Made by a program: the position numbers and the translations under genes. Under the pieces are notes generated by a model. The model did no database searches. It was not told the origin of the DNA and saw only the letters and a program-made list of their open reading frames with translations. A stretch of 64,000 nt of DNA from the NCBI GenBank assembly GCA_965222105.1, contig CBDCTQ010000034.1, positions 62,001-126,000 of the forward strand, written 5' to 3'. The DNA is from CALGLS01 sp965222105. GTDB lineage: Bacteria; Bacteroidota; Bacteroidia; Chitinophagales; Saprospiraceae. Shown piece after piece: positions 1 through 9,735 of this stretch (within the stretch, counting starts at the first letter, position 1; the number at the start of each line of letters is the position of its first letter).

Positions 1-3000
1 GCAAATGTACCTACTTCTTATTCGGCAGGTTGCTATTCGACAGGAGCCATCAGCCTTCCTGCCGGGACGGCTCCGTTGGGAGGTGAATCAGTTCTGTGGA
101 AATTGGTAGATGAGGCCCAGGGCACATTGGCCAATGCCAATTCGCATAATATGGCGGAATTGACTCCCAGCTTTCAAAGCAAGGATTGTAGAGACGGCAA
201 TGAATATCTGGTAAAGTTGGAATACCACATTATCGGTGCCAATGGATGTATTAGTACAGATTATTTGAATGTCACAATGACGTATGGGCCGGGTACCGTT
301 TATGCCACGGCCATTCCGGAAAACGTGTGTGGGCTTTGTACCGAATTGTTCAGCTCTTGCAGTTTGGATGGGTCCGGGCAATGGACTTATTCGGGGCCGG
401 GCAATGTTACGTTCAATCCATCTAATGATGCAACCCACGCCATTGCCTGTGTGGATACGCCAGGTGATTATGGTTTTACCTGGACGGTGACGGGAGGCTG
501 CCGGAGCGGAACAGCCCCTACGAATACCGTTTCCTTCAACGATTTTGGAGAAGGGTCAATTGCGGCCGATGCAGGCCCGGACCAATTGTATTGCGATATG
601 CCGCCTTCAGCTTCCCTGCATGGATCGTTATTGGGTACGGGTCAAACCGGAGCCTGGACGCAGGTGGGAGGCGAACCAGCTACCATTGTGAATCCCACCC
701 AGCCGAACTCACTGGTAACCGGCCTGCAAGTAGGAGGCGGCCCATATGAATTTGTATGGACAATACAAGGCGCATCTTGTAGTACACAAGACGAAATGCT
801 TATTGATGAGAAGCCAAATATCTCCCTGGTTGAACATGTTGATGAAGGCTGCAAAACAACATGGGATAATTCCGAAAATGATTTTGGCTTGACCAGTTAT
901 GCGCCATACAATAGAATTGATACCTTGTATTTTACCGTCAAGGTCAATGCCGTACCCTACGAACAAGTAGCCATTAACGGCGGCGTGTACATTCTGACCT
1001 ATGCGATTAATGCAACCGGAACGAAGCATTCCGGAACGGGCTCTCAAGGGGGGTTGAAACCAGGGGACATACTCACTTGGAAAGTGTATGACGGGAATTT
1101 TAGTTATGCTACGGGTTTTAGAGATGAATATGATAATAGCCCCAACAACCTCGTGGGATTAGGTTTCGGCCTCAACGGCTATCAGCATTCCGGCTACTAC
1201 GAATATGAAGTCTCCGTTTACGATGGCTGCAAAACAGATACTAAGATCTACGGTACCTATCAGAGTTGGTGGAATGGTCAGACGCCTAATGCTGGTTCAG
1301 ATGTTGTTTTGAGTTGTATGGTGAACGACTTTCAATTGTCGGGTAACGAAATGAGCAATGGTGCTTCAACAGCATGGCCCCGCGTGGGCATGTGGAGCAT
1401 GGTGGACGGCCCGGGCCCCGACCCTTTTACGGATGCCAACCGCTATCTGGAGGACCCCCAACTGACCGGTTTGGCAGACGGTCTGTGGACTTTCAGATGG
1501 AATGTAAGAAATGGTACGGAATGCGACCCAAAATACGACGATGTTCAGGTACTCGTTTCAAGTGTACCACCTGCGGGGGTAAATGCTCAATTAAATCAAT
1601 CGACTTTCTGTAGTGGTGGGCCGGTTTCCATGACCGGGTCTTTTGATCCATCCACCGCGCTCAACGGCACCTGGTCGCAGGTCAGTCCAGCCGTAACGAC
1701 AGAAGTCATTGAGCCGGATGCCACTGCCAATACGGTTTATGTGACCGGCTTGTTGGCCAGTACCAATTATACGTTTAGATGGACTGTAGCGAATGGCTGT
1801 ACGCCTGTTGCTTTTCAGGACCTAAGTTTTACAACGGATGCCAACCAGGGGCCTTCCCCCGCGAACATACCCACGGATACCATTTGTACGACAAGCCTGA
1901 CGATCAACGGGGGAGCCAACCCCATTGCGAACGGGACAGGTAACTGGTCGGTTCTTTCCCAGCCCGGTGGTGCCAGTGCCAGTATTATCACCCCAAGTGA
2001 TCCGAATTCGCAAATTTCATTTTCTGGCGATCCGGCAGGGGTGTATGTTTTCGAATGGGCCGTTTCGAATGCACCCTGCGGATATACCTCCCGGGATACC
2101 CTTACGGTTTACTACAATCTGGATGGAGTGGCGGATGCCGGACCAGACCAATATCTCTGTGGAGTCGGTTTTCCCTATACCTTAACCCTGGGTGGAAATA
2201 CCCTAACCGGTGGGGTCCCACAATGGCAACTGATTTCCGGCCCCACAACCGTCTCTTTTTCTAGTACAACCTCCAATACTCCCGACGTTACCTTTTCTGA
2301 AGGGGGTGTTTACAGGTTGAGTTGGGGCTATGACGGAGGATGTGGTGAAACCCGTTCTTCCATTATGATAACCATCGAAGATGGCCCACCGGTTGCCCAT
2401 GCCGGAGAGGACCAAAATCGATGTGGCGGTTCCGCCATTTTTACCTTAGATGCCCTGGATATACTTCCCGCCAACGGAACCGGGAACTGGGCATTGGAAA
2501 GCGCTTCTGAAGGAACTTCGGTTACTTTTGATGATGACACCGATCCCAATACCAATGTTACGCTCTCCAATGCTGGAGTCGTCACCCTGAGATGGAGTAC
2601 CCGTCCGGCAGATGATTCTTCCTGCCCGCTTAACTCGGACCTCGTCACCATCACCTGGCAAGCCCCTGCGGATGCTGGAGATGACCAGGATTTGTGTGAC
2701 GCCAACAGTACCATCCTGACGGGAAACCGGGCGGATATATCCGGAGTAACCGAAGGATGGAATCAACAAAGTGGACCAACCACAGCCGTTTTTTCCGATG
2801 CTTCCAACTACCTTACAGCCATTTCCAATTTAACCACCGGAACATACGTCTTCCGATATACACTGGATGATGGCTCATGTACCACCACCGATGATGTGAC
2901 CATTACGGTAGAATCCCCAGAACTGGCAGTTGCCTCGGCTGACGTCGTTATCTGCGATGGTGATATGGTCAGCTTGAGTGGAAATACGCCCTCTTCCGGC

Positions 3001-3570
3001 ACGGTAGAATGGTCGGTCGTAAAAGGGGTGGACAGCGGTAGTTTTGGAAATGCTAACAACCCATCTACAACCTATGGCACAGTGGACGCCGACAGCAACT
3101 ATACCTTCCGATATACCATTACCAAAGGTAGTTGTATGAGCCATGATTACGTGCTGGGATTTGTATTGGATAATAATTCGCTTTCCGAAACCGTCACAGA
3201 CGCCACTTGTGGAAATTCCAATGGAATTATCGATTTGTCCGTGGAGGGAGATGATGGCAGTCTAACCTATTCCTGGAGTAATGGCGCATCGTCTCAGGAT
3301 CTGACCGGCGTAGCCGCAGGGCCTTATACAGTGACCGTCACGGGTTCTACCTGTTCTGCAGAAAAAACCATTTCAGTAAATAATGCGGGTGGCCCCTCCG
3401 CTACCTTTGTGGTTAATCCCAATCCGGCTTGTCCCGGAGTCGCTGTTTCCTTACGGCAACGGGTACAGGTGGTTCAGGGTCAGGATATACTTATGTTTGG
3501 GAAAACGGACACAACACCTCGGCGACGACGGTCTATCCATCCAATGACAGCCTTTTTTATGTCACCGTAA
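1..3570 (+). CDS. Giant T9SS surface protein, N-terminal part (truncated by window edge, frameshifted)
   Basis: The reading frame is open from base 1, so the true start lies before the window; the first in-frame start-like codon (TTG at 76) is not a credible start. The visible part is a string of Ig/PKD-like beta-sandwich repeats of about 90 residues. At least seven units begin with a motif like AGPDQxxC (near bases 565, 1285, 2128, 2395, 2665), then a TGxWxQ strand and a YxFxWT strand. A SprB-type repeat (YSWSNG then GPYTVTVT) lies at about 3200-3390. The frame fails near base 3451: the sequence continues in the +2 frame after VAVSL, as if one base (A or T) were missing from TCCTTACGG. The out-of-frame tail to the stop at 3570 is not real protein. 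Such proteins are exported through T9SS and displayed on the cell surface. Whether the frameshift is biological or a sequencing error cannot be told here. Confidence 0.85.
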   Translation, partial: ANVPTSYSAGCYSTGAISLPAGTAPLGGESVLWKLVDEAQGTLANANSHNMAELTPSFQSKDCRDGNEYLVKLEYHIIGANGCISTDYLNVTMTYGPGTVYATAIPENVCGLCTELFSSCSLDGSGQWTYSGPGNVTFNPSNDATHAIACVDTPGDYGFTWTVTGGCRSGTAPTNTVSFNDFGEGSIAADAGPDQLYCDMPPSASLHGSLLGTGQTGAWTQVGGEPATIVNPTQPNSLVTGLQVGGGPYEFVWTIQGASCSTQDEMLIDEKPNISLVEHVDEGCKTTWDNSENDFGLTSYAPYNRIDTLYFTVKVNAVPYEQVAINGGVYILTYAINATGTKHSGTGSQGGLKPGDILTWKVYDGNFSYATGFRDEYDNSPNNLVGLGFGLNGYQHSGYYEYEVSVYDGCKTDTKIYGTYQSWWNGQTPNAGSDVVLSCMVNDFQLSGNEMSNGASTAWPRVGMWSMVDGPGPDPFTDANRYLEDPQLTGLADGLWTFRWNVRNGTECDPKYDDVQVLVSSVPPAGVNAQLNQSTFCSGGPVSMTGSFDPSTALNGTWSQVSPAVTTEVIEPDATANTVYVTGLLASTNYTFRWTVANGCTPVAFQDLSFTTDANQGPSPANIPTDTICTTSLTINGGANPIANGTGNWSVLSQPGGASASIITPSDPNSQISFSGDPAGVYVFEWAVSNAPCGYTSRDTLTVYYNLDGVADAGPDQYLCGVGFPYTLTLGGNTLTGGVPQWQLISGPTTVSFSSTTSNTPDVTFSEGGVYRLSWGYDGGCGETRSSIMITIEDGPPVAHAGEDQNRCGGSAIFTLDALDILPANGTGNWALESASEGTSVTFDDDTDPNTNVTLSNAGVVTLRWSTRPADDSSCPLNSDLVTITWQAPADAGDDQDLCDANSTILTGNRADISGVTEGWNQQSGPTTAVFSDASNYLTAISNLTTGTYVFRYTLDDGSCTTTDDVTITVESPELAVASADVVICDGDMVSLSGNTPSSGTVEWSVVKGVDSGSFGNANNPSTTYGTVDADSNYTFRYTITKGSCMSHDYVLGFVLDNNSLSETVTDATCGNSNGIIDLSVEGDDGSLTYSWSNGASSQDLTGVAAGPYTVTVTGSTCSAEKTISVNNAGGPSATFVVNPNPACPGVAVSLRQRVQVVQGQDILMFGKTDTTPRRRRSIHPMTAFFMSP

Positions 3571-6500
3571 CGGATGGGAATTCTTGTACAAATGTGGCTT
3601 CTGTTTTGGTAAATGTTCAAACCACCATCACCATAGATGCAGGAGAAGATATATCCTATTGCAATGGCTCTCCCCGTGTATTAACCGCCCTTACGGGAGG
3701 AACTATTCCCACAGGTACGATTATCAATAGCTTTCCATATTCAGAGGACTTTGAAACGGATTTGGGCGATTGGACGCAATCCACTTCCGATGATGTCGAC
3801 TGGATCAGAGATGATCTGGGAACCCCATCCAGCTCTACCGGACCATCAACCGGCGCGAATGGGAGCACTTATTACTTGTTTACGGAGTCTTCCGGCAATG
3901 CGACTAAAGAGGCAATTTTGTCCAGTCCCTATTTTGATTTAACCCGTTCAGCTACCGCTCAATTTAATTTTTATTATCATATGTACGGTGCTACCATGGG
4001 AACTCTGTTGCTGGAGGTCTCGGATGACGACGCCACCACCTGGACCAATTTGTGGTCCTTGTCAGGAGACCAGGGGAACAACTGGAGTAGCCAATCCGTA
4101 AACCTCGACGCTTATAGTGGTAAATATATTCAACTTAGATTCGTTGGAACGATTGGCACCAGCTATACCAGTGATATGGCCATTGATGAATTTTCGCTTT
4201 CTACAACGGATTTAACGTATAGTTGGAGTACTACCGAATCGACTTCTTCTATAAGCGTCAGTCCGACCACTACAACCACTTATACCGTTTCGGTAACGGA
4301 TGCAAACGGGTGTGTACTAACGGACGATGTTACCGTAAATGTCACCTGCCGTGCCACCGTCGGCAATCGCCTATGGCTCGACGAAAACAGCGACGGCATT
4401 CAGGACGTCGGCGAGTTGGGTATTCCGAATGTAATCGTAGAATTGCAAGATGGCGGCTGCACGCCGGGAACAGATTGCCCCACGGCAATAACGGATGGCA
4501 ATGGCGGGTATTTATTTCAAAACGTATCCGCCGGAACCTACACCGTAGCGGTATTGTCGGGCTTGCCAACCGGCCTGAACCTGATCTATGACGAAGACAA
4601 CGGCACCACCAGCCCCGATGGCAACACATCAGTAACGGTGGCCACCGGCGAGGAATACCTCACAGCCGATTTCGGCTACAACTACACCACCAAAGACGAT
4701 ACCGACAACCCCGCCATGACGGACACCGGGGCCTTCGGCGACCGCATCTGGAACGACGCCAACGGCAACGGCATCCAGGACACCGGCGAGGGAGGAATCG
4801 ACAAGATCACTGTCAACCTGTACGACGATGATGACGGCGATGGCATTTACGACAATCTGGTACAAACTACTACAACAGACCCTTTCGGAAATTACATTTT
4901 CGATGGCTTGACGCCAAACGCATACGTGGTAGAAGTAGACGAGTCAGACATCACCACAGCCGGATATAACACCACACCTACAGCCGATCCTGACGGCGAC
5001 CCCGATGGCTATCGGGACAACATCAGCCGACCGGTGGTGATCGCGCCCGGCGATGTGTGGCTGGATGGCGATTTCGGCTATCAGGCCAGCGGAACCCACT
5101 ACGACATCGGCTCACAACTCTTTGTGGACGTCGATGGAAACGGCACCTTTAATACGGGCGATGTACCATTAAGTGGAGTCAGCATGGCCCTGATCGACGA
5201 CGCCAATGGAAATGGCGCTTGGGATAGCAGCGAGTCAATGATAGCCACCACCCGAACGGCTTCGGACGGAACCTATCTGTTTCCCGACCTGCCGGACGGC
5301 GACTACCTGGTGGTGGTGACGGATACGGAAAACATCATCGATGGTATGACCAACAGTGTCGATCCGGACGGGGGCACGATGAATCAGAGTGCCGTCAGCG
5401 TCAGCGGAGGAGATGAAATGACAGAAGACTTTGGATATGTGCCCTCCGGTCACGATGCCGCTGATGGTTTTATTGGCGACTTGGTCTTCCTCGACATCAA
5501 TGGCGACGATAGTTTCGACGCGGGAGAGCCGGGCATAGAAGGTGTAGAGATCGTCTTATTGGATGGAGACAATGACAGAGAATTGGCATCGACCATTACG
5601 GATGAAAATGGCCATTATTTCTTTGGAAATTTACTTGCCGGAAACTACAAAGTGAAGGTAACCACTTCTACCTTACCAACCGGCCTGAACAATAGCATCG
5701 ACCCGGATGGTTCATCGCCCGGAGACAACATTACAGATGCCTTTACACTGACTTCTGGAGAACGTTTGCTCGACAAAGATTTTGGCTACGAAGCCACGAT
5801 TCCGCGCACGATAAGCGGAACAATTTGGGAAGACGACAACGCTGATGGCACAAAGAACGGATCGGAGGCTTCCCGTTTTGCCAATATTACGATGGTATTG
5901 TTGAATGGCGATGACATTATCGCGACTACGACTACAGACGGGAACGGCGATTATGCTTTCACCGGCATTCCTACTGGAACATATACCGTGGAAGTAACCG
6001 ACGACGGCGATCTTCTAACCAACTACTGGCACTCCCTGGGAACCGACAGCGAACCCGATCCTGTGAACGTGGATGTGAGCAGTGGAAATGCAACAGATGT
6101 GGATTTCGGATACTACATCGAGGGGGCAGCCCTGGGCAACCGGGTGTGGATCGATTACAATGGCAACGACGTACAGGACACAGGCGAACCCGGCCTACCC
6201 GGCGCCCTGATCACCCTGGAGATCGACTTCGATATGGACGGTACAACCGATGTGACCGTGAGAACCCTCAGCGGTAGTGATGGGGGGTATTCGTTCGGAA
6301 ATTTATTGTTGGATGAAGACCACCTGGCATTTGGATCGGGGCCTCCTCCCCCATTTCGGATGCTGGCGACCCTTCCCGACGCCGAGATGGCTGCCCGCTA
6401 TACGGCCGCTACCGCGGATCAGGGCGGCAACGACAAAACCGACTCCGACAATCACACCGGGCATGCGATCGCCTCCATTGTAAAGGGGCAAAAGGAGGTG

Positions 6501-7850
6501 GCCATACAGTCCGATCCCAATTCGGAATCGGCCGAAGCGGCTGCTGATTTTGGCTACAGCCTCAACTGCACCGACCCCAAGGTGGAATACGCCATCTGCA
6601 ATGACGGATCGGATCAGGCCAATGCCGACCAAACGACGGACTATTTTTGGATGATCGATGCCACCGGCCAGGATTCGATGCTGTATCATCAAAAAATGGT
6701 GGGTCAGAAAAACGGCCGAATACGATCCTGGACCTATTGCGAATCGGGCGGTTGGCACTACTACTACAACCCGCAAGACCCCGACGAATTCCTGTTTGCC
6801 ATCGAGCATGGCACCAATACCACCCCCATCGAATACATCGAAATAAGGATAGACGACAATGCCACAGACCGCCACAAGTCAAACGATGCCGACGCCACCT
6901 TTGTGATGATACGCGACTGGCACGTCAAAACCGTCAACGACGATCCGCTTACCGCAAATGTCAATATCCGCTTTTACTTTCCGCCAAACGAATACAAGCA
7001 GATGCTCGACGCCGCAAAGGCAAAAGCCACCGAGTGGGGAACGGCTAATCAGCCCAACGAAACGATGGTTCAATGGTTTAAAAAGCCCACCTTCGATCCA
7101 GACAACGACATCGACGAAGCCAACACTATATTGACGCCTTTCGACATGACCGCCAAGAGAGCCGCCTCCACCGATGCCGATGGAAATAACACTGCTCTTG
7201 CAAGTCCGGCCGTAGAAAACAGTAAAAACCACATCCAGTTCAACGGCATAACGGGCTTTTCGGGCGGGACGGCCATGATCCACATCAACCGGGCCAGCCT
7301 GCCGGTAGAGCTGAGTCGCTTTGAGGGGCAGGTGCAAGGTTGTAACACCATGCTTACGTGGTATGCTCAAACGGAAGAAAACTTCAGTCACTACGAGCTG
7401 GAATGGAGTGGCGATGGCCGACACTACCAGGAAATCGCTACTGTCGACGGCCTGGGAAGTACCACTACCGGGCAGGCTTATCAGTACTTCGACGAGCTGG
7501 CATCGGTACACAACTATTACCGGCTGAAGATGGTCGACATCGACGGCACCTACGAATATTCCAAAGTGGTGCATCTGCAAACGGGCTGCGATGATGAGTA
7601 CAACATCACCGTCTACCCCAACCCCATAGGCATCCACCGATCAGTGTTGAACGTCAAGTTTTTCAGCGAGAGGGAAGAGACAGACATCATCGTGGTGGAT
7701 ATGTTGGGGCAGGTGCTGCAACGGGTCAACCTGGGGGTTGAAATGGGGTGGAATACATTGCGAATCCGGGTTTCGGATTTGCCGGCAGGCACCTACTTCA
7801 TCAAGCAGCCGGGGAGCCGGGGGGCGGCGCGATTTGTGGTGCAGGAGTAG
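3429..7850 (+). CDS. Giant T9SS surface protein, C-terminal part (SdrD_B repeats, T9SS type A sorting domain)
   Basis: This continues the preceding fragment after the frameshift near 3451; together they give at least about 2616 residues. In order: the rest of an Ig-like repeat (YTYVWENG); a further Ig-like domain split by a MAM-like domain (about 3725-4215, EDFETDLGDW to AIDEFSLS); six SdrD_B-type repeats (about 4345-6560, each starting like GNRxWxDxNxDGIQD); a unique region (about 6570-7290) with many aromatic residues that I do not recognise; an Fn3-like pre-sorting module starting LPVELSRFEG; and a C-terminal T9SS type A sorting domain (YPNPIG, then LPAGTYF). The last roughly 185 residues closely match the end of the 2321-aa protein at 10402-17367, so the two are paralogues. 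SdrD_B repeats usually act as calcium-binding stalks, so an adhesin or matrix role is likely. The ligand is unknown. Confidence 0.88.
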   Translation: MSRSRCFLTATGTGGSGSGYTYVWENGHNTSATTVYPSNDSLFYVTVTDGNSCTNVASVLVNVQTTITIDAGEDISYCNGSPRVLTALTGGTIPTGTIINSFPYSEDFETDLGDWTQSTSDDVDWIRDDLGTPSSSTGPSTGANGSTYYLFTESSGNATKEAILSSPYFDLTRSATAQFNFYYHMYGATMGTLLLEVSDDDATTWTNLWSLSGDQGNNWSSQSVNLDAYSGKYIQLRFVGTIGTSYTSDMAIDEFSLSTTDLTYSWSTTESTSSISVSPTTTTTYTVSVTDANGCVLTDDVTVNVTCRATVGNRLWLDENSDGIQDVGELGIPNVIVELQDGGCTPGTDCPTAITDGNGGYLFQNVSAGTYTVAVLSGLPTGLNLIYDEDNGTTSPDGNTSVTVATGEEYLTADFGYNYTTKDDTDNPAMTDTGAFGDRIWNDANGNGIQDTGEGGIDKITVNLYDDDDGDGIYDNLVQTTTTDPFGNYIFDGLTPNAYVVEVDESDITTAGYNTTPTADPDGDPDGYRDNISRPVVIAPGDVWLDGDFGYQASGTHYDIGSQLFVDVDGNGTFNTGDVPLSGVSMALIDDANGNGAWDSSESMIATTRTASDGTYLFPDLPDGDYLVVVTDTENIIDGMTNSVDPDGGTMNQSAVSVSGGDEMTEDFGYVPSGHDAADGFIGDLVFLDINGDDSFDAGEPGIEGVEIVLLDGDNDRELASTITDENGHYFFGNLLAGNYKVKVTTSTLPTGLNNSIDPDGSSPGDNITDAFTLTSGERLLDKDFGYEATIPRTISGTIWEDDNADGTKNGSEASRFANITMVLLNGDDIIATTTTDGNGDYAFTGIPTGTYTVEVTDDGDLLTNYWHSLGTDSEPDPVNVDVSSGNATDVDFGYYIEGAALGNRVWIDYNGNDVQDTGEPGLPGALITLEIDFDMDGTTDVTVRTLSGSDGGYSFGNLLLDEDHLAFGSGPPPPFRMLATLPDAEMAARYTAATADQGGNDKTDSDNHTGHAIASIVKGQKEVAIQSDPNSESAEAAADFGYSLNCTDPKVEYAICNDGSDQANADQTTDYFWMIDATGQDSMLYHQKMVGQKNGRIRSWTYCESGGWHYYYNPQDPDEFLFAIEHGTNTTPIEYIEIRIDDNATDRHKSNDADATFVMIRDWHVKTVNDDPLTANVNIRFYFPPNEYKQMLDAAKAKATEWGTANQPNETMVQWFKKPTFDPDNDIDEANTILTPFDMTAKRAASTDADGNNTALASPAVENSKNHIQFNGITGFSGGTAMIHINRASLPVELSRFEGQVQGCNTMLTWYAQTEENFSHYELEWSGDGRHYQEIATVDGLGSTTTGQAYQYFDELASVHNYYRLKMVDIDGTYEYSKVVHLQTGCDDEYNITVYPNPIGIHRSVLNVKFFSEREETDIIVVDMLGQVLQRVNLGVEMGWNTLRIRVSDLPAGTYFIKQPGSRGAARFVVQE

Positions 7851-7966
7851 ATTGGGCTAATACCGTTTTTTACACAGACCTGTCTGGCTGTGTTGTCAAA
7901 TAAATTCGTGTAATTTGCGCCAATTCGTGTCCAAAAACTTATTGGAATATAAGCAACAACAGCAAA

Positions 7967-8638
7967 CTAATTGCCAATCCGGTAACCATTTCCTTCCTGG
8001 CAATGATCGATTGATTGTTGTGCAAATTGGTCGTCGAGGTATTGCCGGATGGTCAGGTGGTTGGGAATGCGGAAAGTGAAGCGATTAAAGGGTTGTTCTT
8101 CCTCAATTTCGACGATGTGGGAAGGGGTGTTGAGTACTTCTTTGATCAAGGTTTCGTACTCTGCCGGTACCTCCGGGCCGGTGCCTTCCTGTACCAGCAC
8201 AAAGGCTGTTCGGGTTCTGTATTCTGCGGGTCTTTCTTCTTCAATAATGTTGTCTTCATCAAAAAAGTTGTAGCAGGTAATTTCAGCGATGCTGTCTCTT
8301 TCGGCATTTACGACCAGATGCATTTTATGGGACTCCCAAATTTGAAAGACGGAATAACTACTTTTAGACAATACCTGTTCGGTCACTTCTTCAAAAGTGG
8401 CTCCTTCAAGATGTGCCGGTTTTTTAAGCACCTGTTCTGTTACCATTTCAAAGACGGGTGGTATCAGTAAAAAATCTCTGTGGGCCGTGAAAAAATCGAC
8501 TTCGTGATCGACGTATTCCGTGCATTCTTCGCATACTTCACAGTCTTCACAAATTTCACATCGGGGGCAGTCGTCTTTTTTACAGGAAAGGGCAGATAAG
8601 AGGAGGAAAAATAAAAAGAGCTGGAGGTGTTTTTGCAT
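7967..8638 (-). CDS. Cys-rich lipoprotein with VTEQVL-type repeats
   Basis: A 223-aa protein with a lipoprotein signal peptide (LSALS then Cys19, lipobox) and so probably an outer-membrane or periplasmic lipoprotein. Directly after the lipid cysteine comes an unusual run with Cys at residues 24, 27, 30, 33, 36 and 39, one every third residue, separated mostly by acidic residues. The rest carries degenerate repeats of the form PPxFExVTEQVLxKPAH (about residues 60-95) and PAEYxTxxxxVL (about 135-175). I recall similar repeats from Bacteroidota lipoproteins of unknown function. It is convergent with the giant adhesin gene and seems monocistronic. The regular cysteines could bind metal or form a disulfide ladder; this is inference. 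No enzyme motif is visible. Confidence 0.75.
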   Translation of the reverse strand: MQKHLQLFLFFLLLSALSCKKDDCPRCEICEDCEVCEECTEYVDHEVDFFTAHRDFLLIPPVFEMVTEQVLKKPAHLEGATFEEVTEQVLSKSSYSVFQIWESHKMHLVVNAERDSIAEITCYNFFDEDNIIEEERPAEYRTRTAFVLVQEGTGPEVPAEYETLIKEVLNTPSHIVEIEEEQPFNRFTFRIPNHLTIRQYLDDQFAQQSIDHCQEGNGYRIGN

Positions 8639-8732
8639 TATTTCGGGAATTTGATTTCAAACCTGATAACAAATATGCGAAAATTTTGCAAAAGCTAATT
8701 CCAGCTCCTTTCAAAATTCAATAAAATGAAAG

Positions 8733-9012
8733 GAAGTGTGTGACATACCTGCCGGCCGGCAGGCGGGTTAGCGGAGTCTCTCACCACAAAGGCTCCAACC
8801 TGCCTGACGGCAGTCAGGGACACAGAGCCCCACAAAGATTTTCTCTGTGAATCTTTGTGTCCCCGTCTGGCCGCCGGATCTATCTGGCTAGCCAGTCCGG
8901 CGGCCAGACGGGCTAGACAGGCAGGTTCGTGTCTTTGTGGTAAAGGCCGCAGCGATTCTCGCCTGGCGGCCAGACAGGCCTGTCTACCGCCAGGTAGATT
9001 TGTCATGCACTC
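8733..9012 (-). mobile_element. MITE-like element, copy A (280 bp, inverted relative to copies B and C)
   Basis: The ends are inverted repeats: AGTGTGTGACATACCTGCC at the left and, as reverse complement of the right end, GAGTGCATGACAAATCTACC. The flanks are AAATGAAAG (8724-8732) and AAATGAAAA (9013-9021), an 8-of-9 target-site duplication. The interior shares blocks with copies B (38431-38625) and C (46178-46399): CTTTACCACAAAGACAC, GATTCACAGAGAAAATC and CTCCGCTAACCCGCC, all in opposite orientation here. Copy A also holds an extra palindromic stretch around 8865-8935 rich in GTCTGGCCGCC. It encodes no protein. Reading frames across it are products of the repeat. Confidence 0.75.
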
Positions 9013-9024
9013 AAATGAAAAAAA

Positions 9025-9735
9025 TTAACCCGGAATAACCAGGTTTTGTCCAATTAAAATCGTATTGTTTTTCAGGCCGTTGGCAGTTTTCAGATTTTGA
9101 ACGGTCACCGAATATCGTTTGGCGATCTTGTTGAGCGTTTCGTTGGCCAGCACCGTATGTGTAAGAAGGGGAAGAACCAACCGGTCGCCTTTGTTGATGT
9201 TATTGTCGCTGAGGTTATTGGCCGATTTAAGATCGTTGATCTCCAGGCCGTATTTTTTGGCAATTTTGTACAGGGTTTCCTTTCTGTTTACGACGTGGAT
9301 GGGAGACTGAATATTGGCATCGAATTCCCGGGGAACGCCTCCCTTCGGGGTCAGGTCGTTGGACGTCAGGTCGTTGCTGGCCAAGACCCGAAGTTGCTGA
9401 TTGGGTTGAATGACGTCAGAGGTCAGGTTATTCCATTTTTTCAGGTCATTGACCGATTGGTTGTAACTTTGACTAATTCCAAACAATGATTCTCCGCTAT
9501 TAACAATGTGTACCCCCAATTTGGGGATCGTCAATTCCTGCCCTCTTCTGATCAAATCGCTTTTCAGGTTATTTGCGGTTTTAAGGTCTTCAACCGAGGT
9601 GTTGTATTTTATGGCAATATGGGAAAGCGTTTCATTCTTTTTCACGGTGTGTGTCTGGCCCGCATCCTGCGCGAACAGACCAGTTGAAAAAAGTAAAAAT
9701 GACATTACAAAGGTTAAGCCGGTTAGAATCTTCAT
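9025..9735 (-). CDS. Exported protein with four LysM domains
   Basis: A 236-aa protein with a classical signal peptide (hydrophobic residues 3-22, cut near FAQ-DAG) followed by four LysM domains at about residues 28-72, 74-118, 145-188 and 191-235. Each shows HxVxxxETLxxIAxxY at its start and GQxLxIP at its end. Three end with near-identical NNL or NGL steps. LysM binds N-acetylglucosamine chains such as peptidoglycan, so this is likely a periplasmic or surface peptidoglycan-binding protein. No catalytic domain is attached, which is unusual for such a protein, so it may be an anchor or a scaffold. It is transcribed alone, away from the second giant adhesin. The ATG at 9735 fits the signal peptide directly. 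Confidence 0.85.
   Translation of the reverse strand: MKILTGLTFVMSFLLFSTGLFAQDAGQTHTVKKNETLSHIAIKYNTSVEDLKTANNLKSDLIRRGQELTIPKLGVHIVNSGESLFGISQSYNQSVNDLKKWNNLTSDVIQPNQQLRVLASNDLTSNDLTPKGGVPREFDANIQSPIHVVNRKETLYKIAKKYGLEINDLKSANNLSDNNINKGDRLVLPLLTHTVLANETLNKIAKRYSVTVQNLKTANGLKNNTILIGQNLVIPG

Noticed and set aside
76..78. TTG at 76 as start of the first giant gene
   Set aside because: The frame is open back to base 1 and no signal peptide follows, so the gene begins outside the window.
7872..7893. ACACAG/CTGTGT hairpin as a terminator after the first giant gene
   Set aside because: The stem is only six pairs and no T run follows on either strand.
8695..9006. Minus-strand frame of 103 codons
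   Set aside because: It lies within MITE copy A and its protein is translated repeat.
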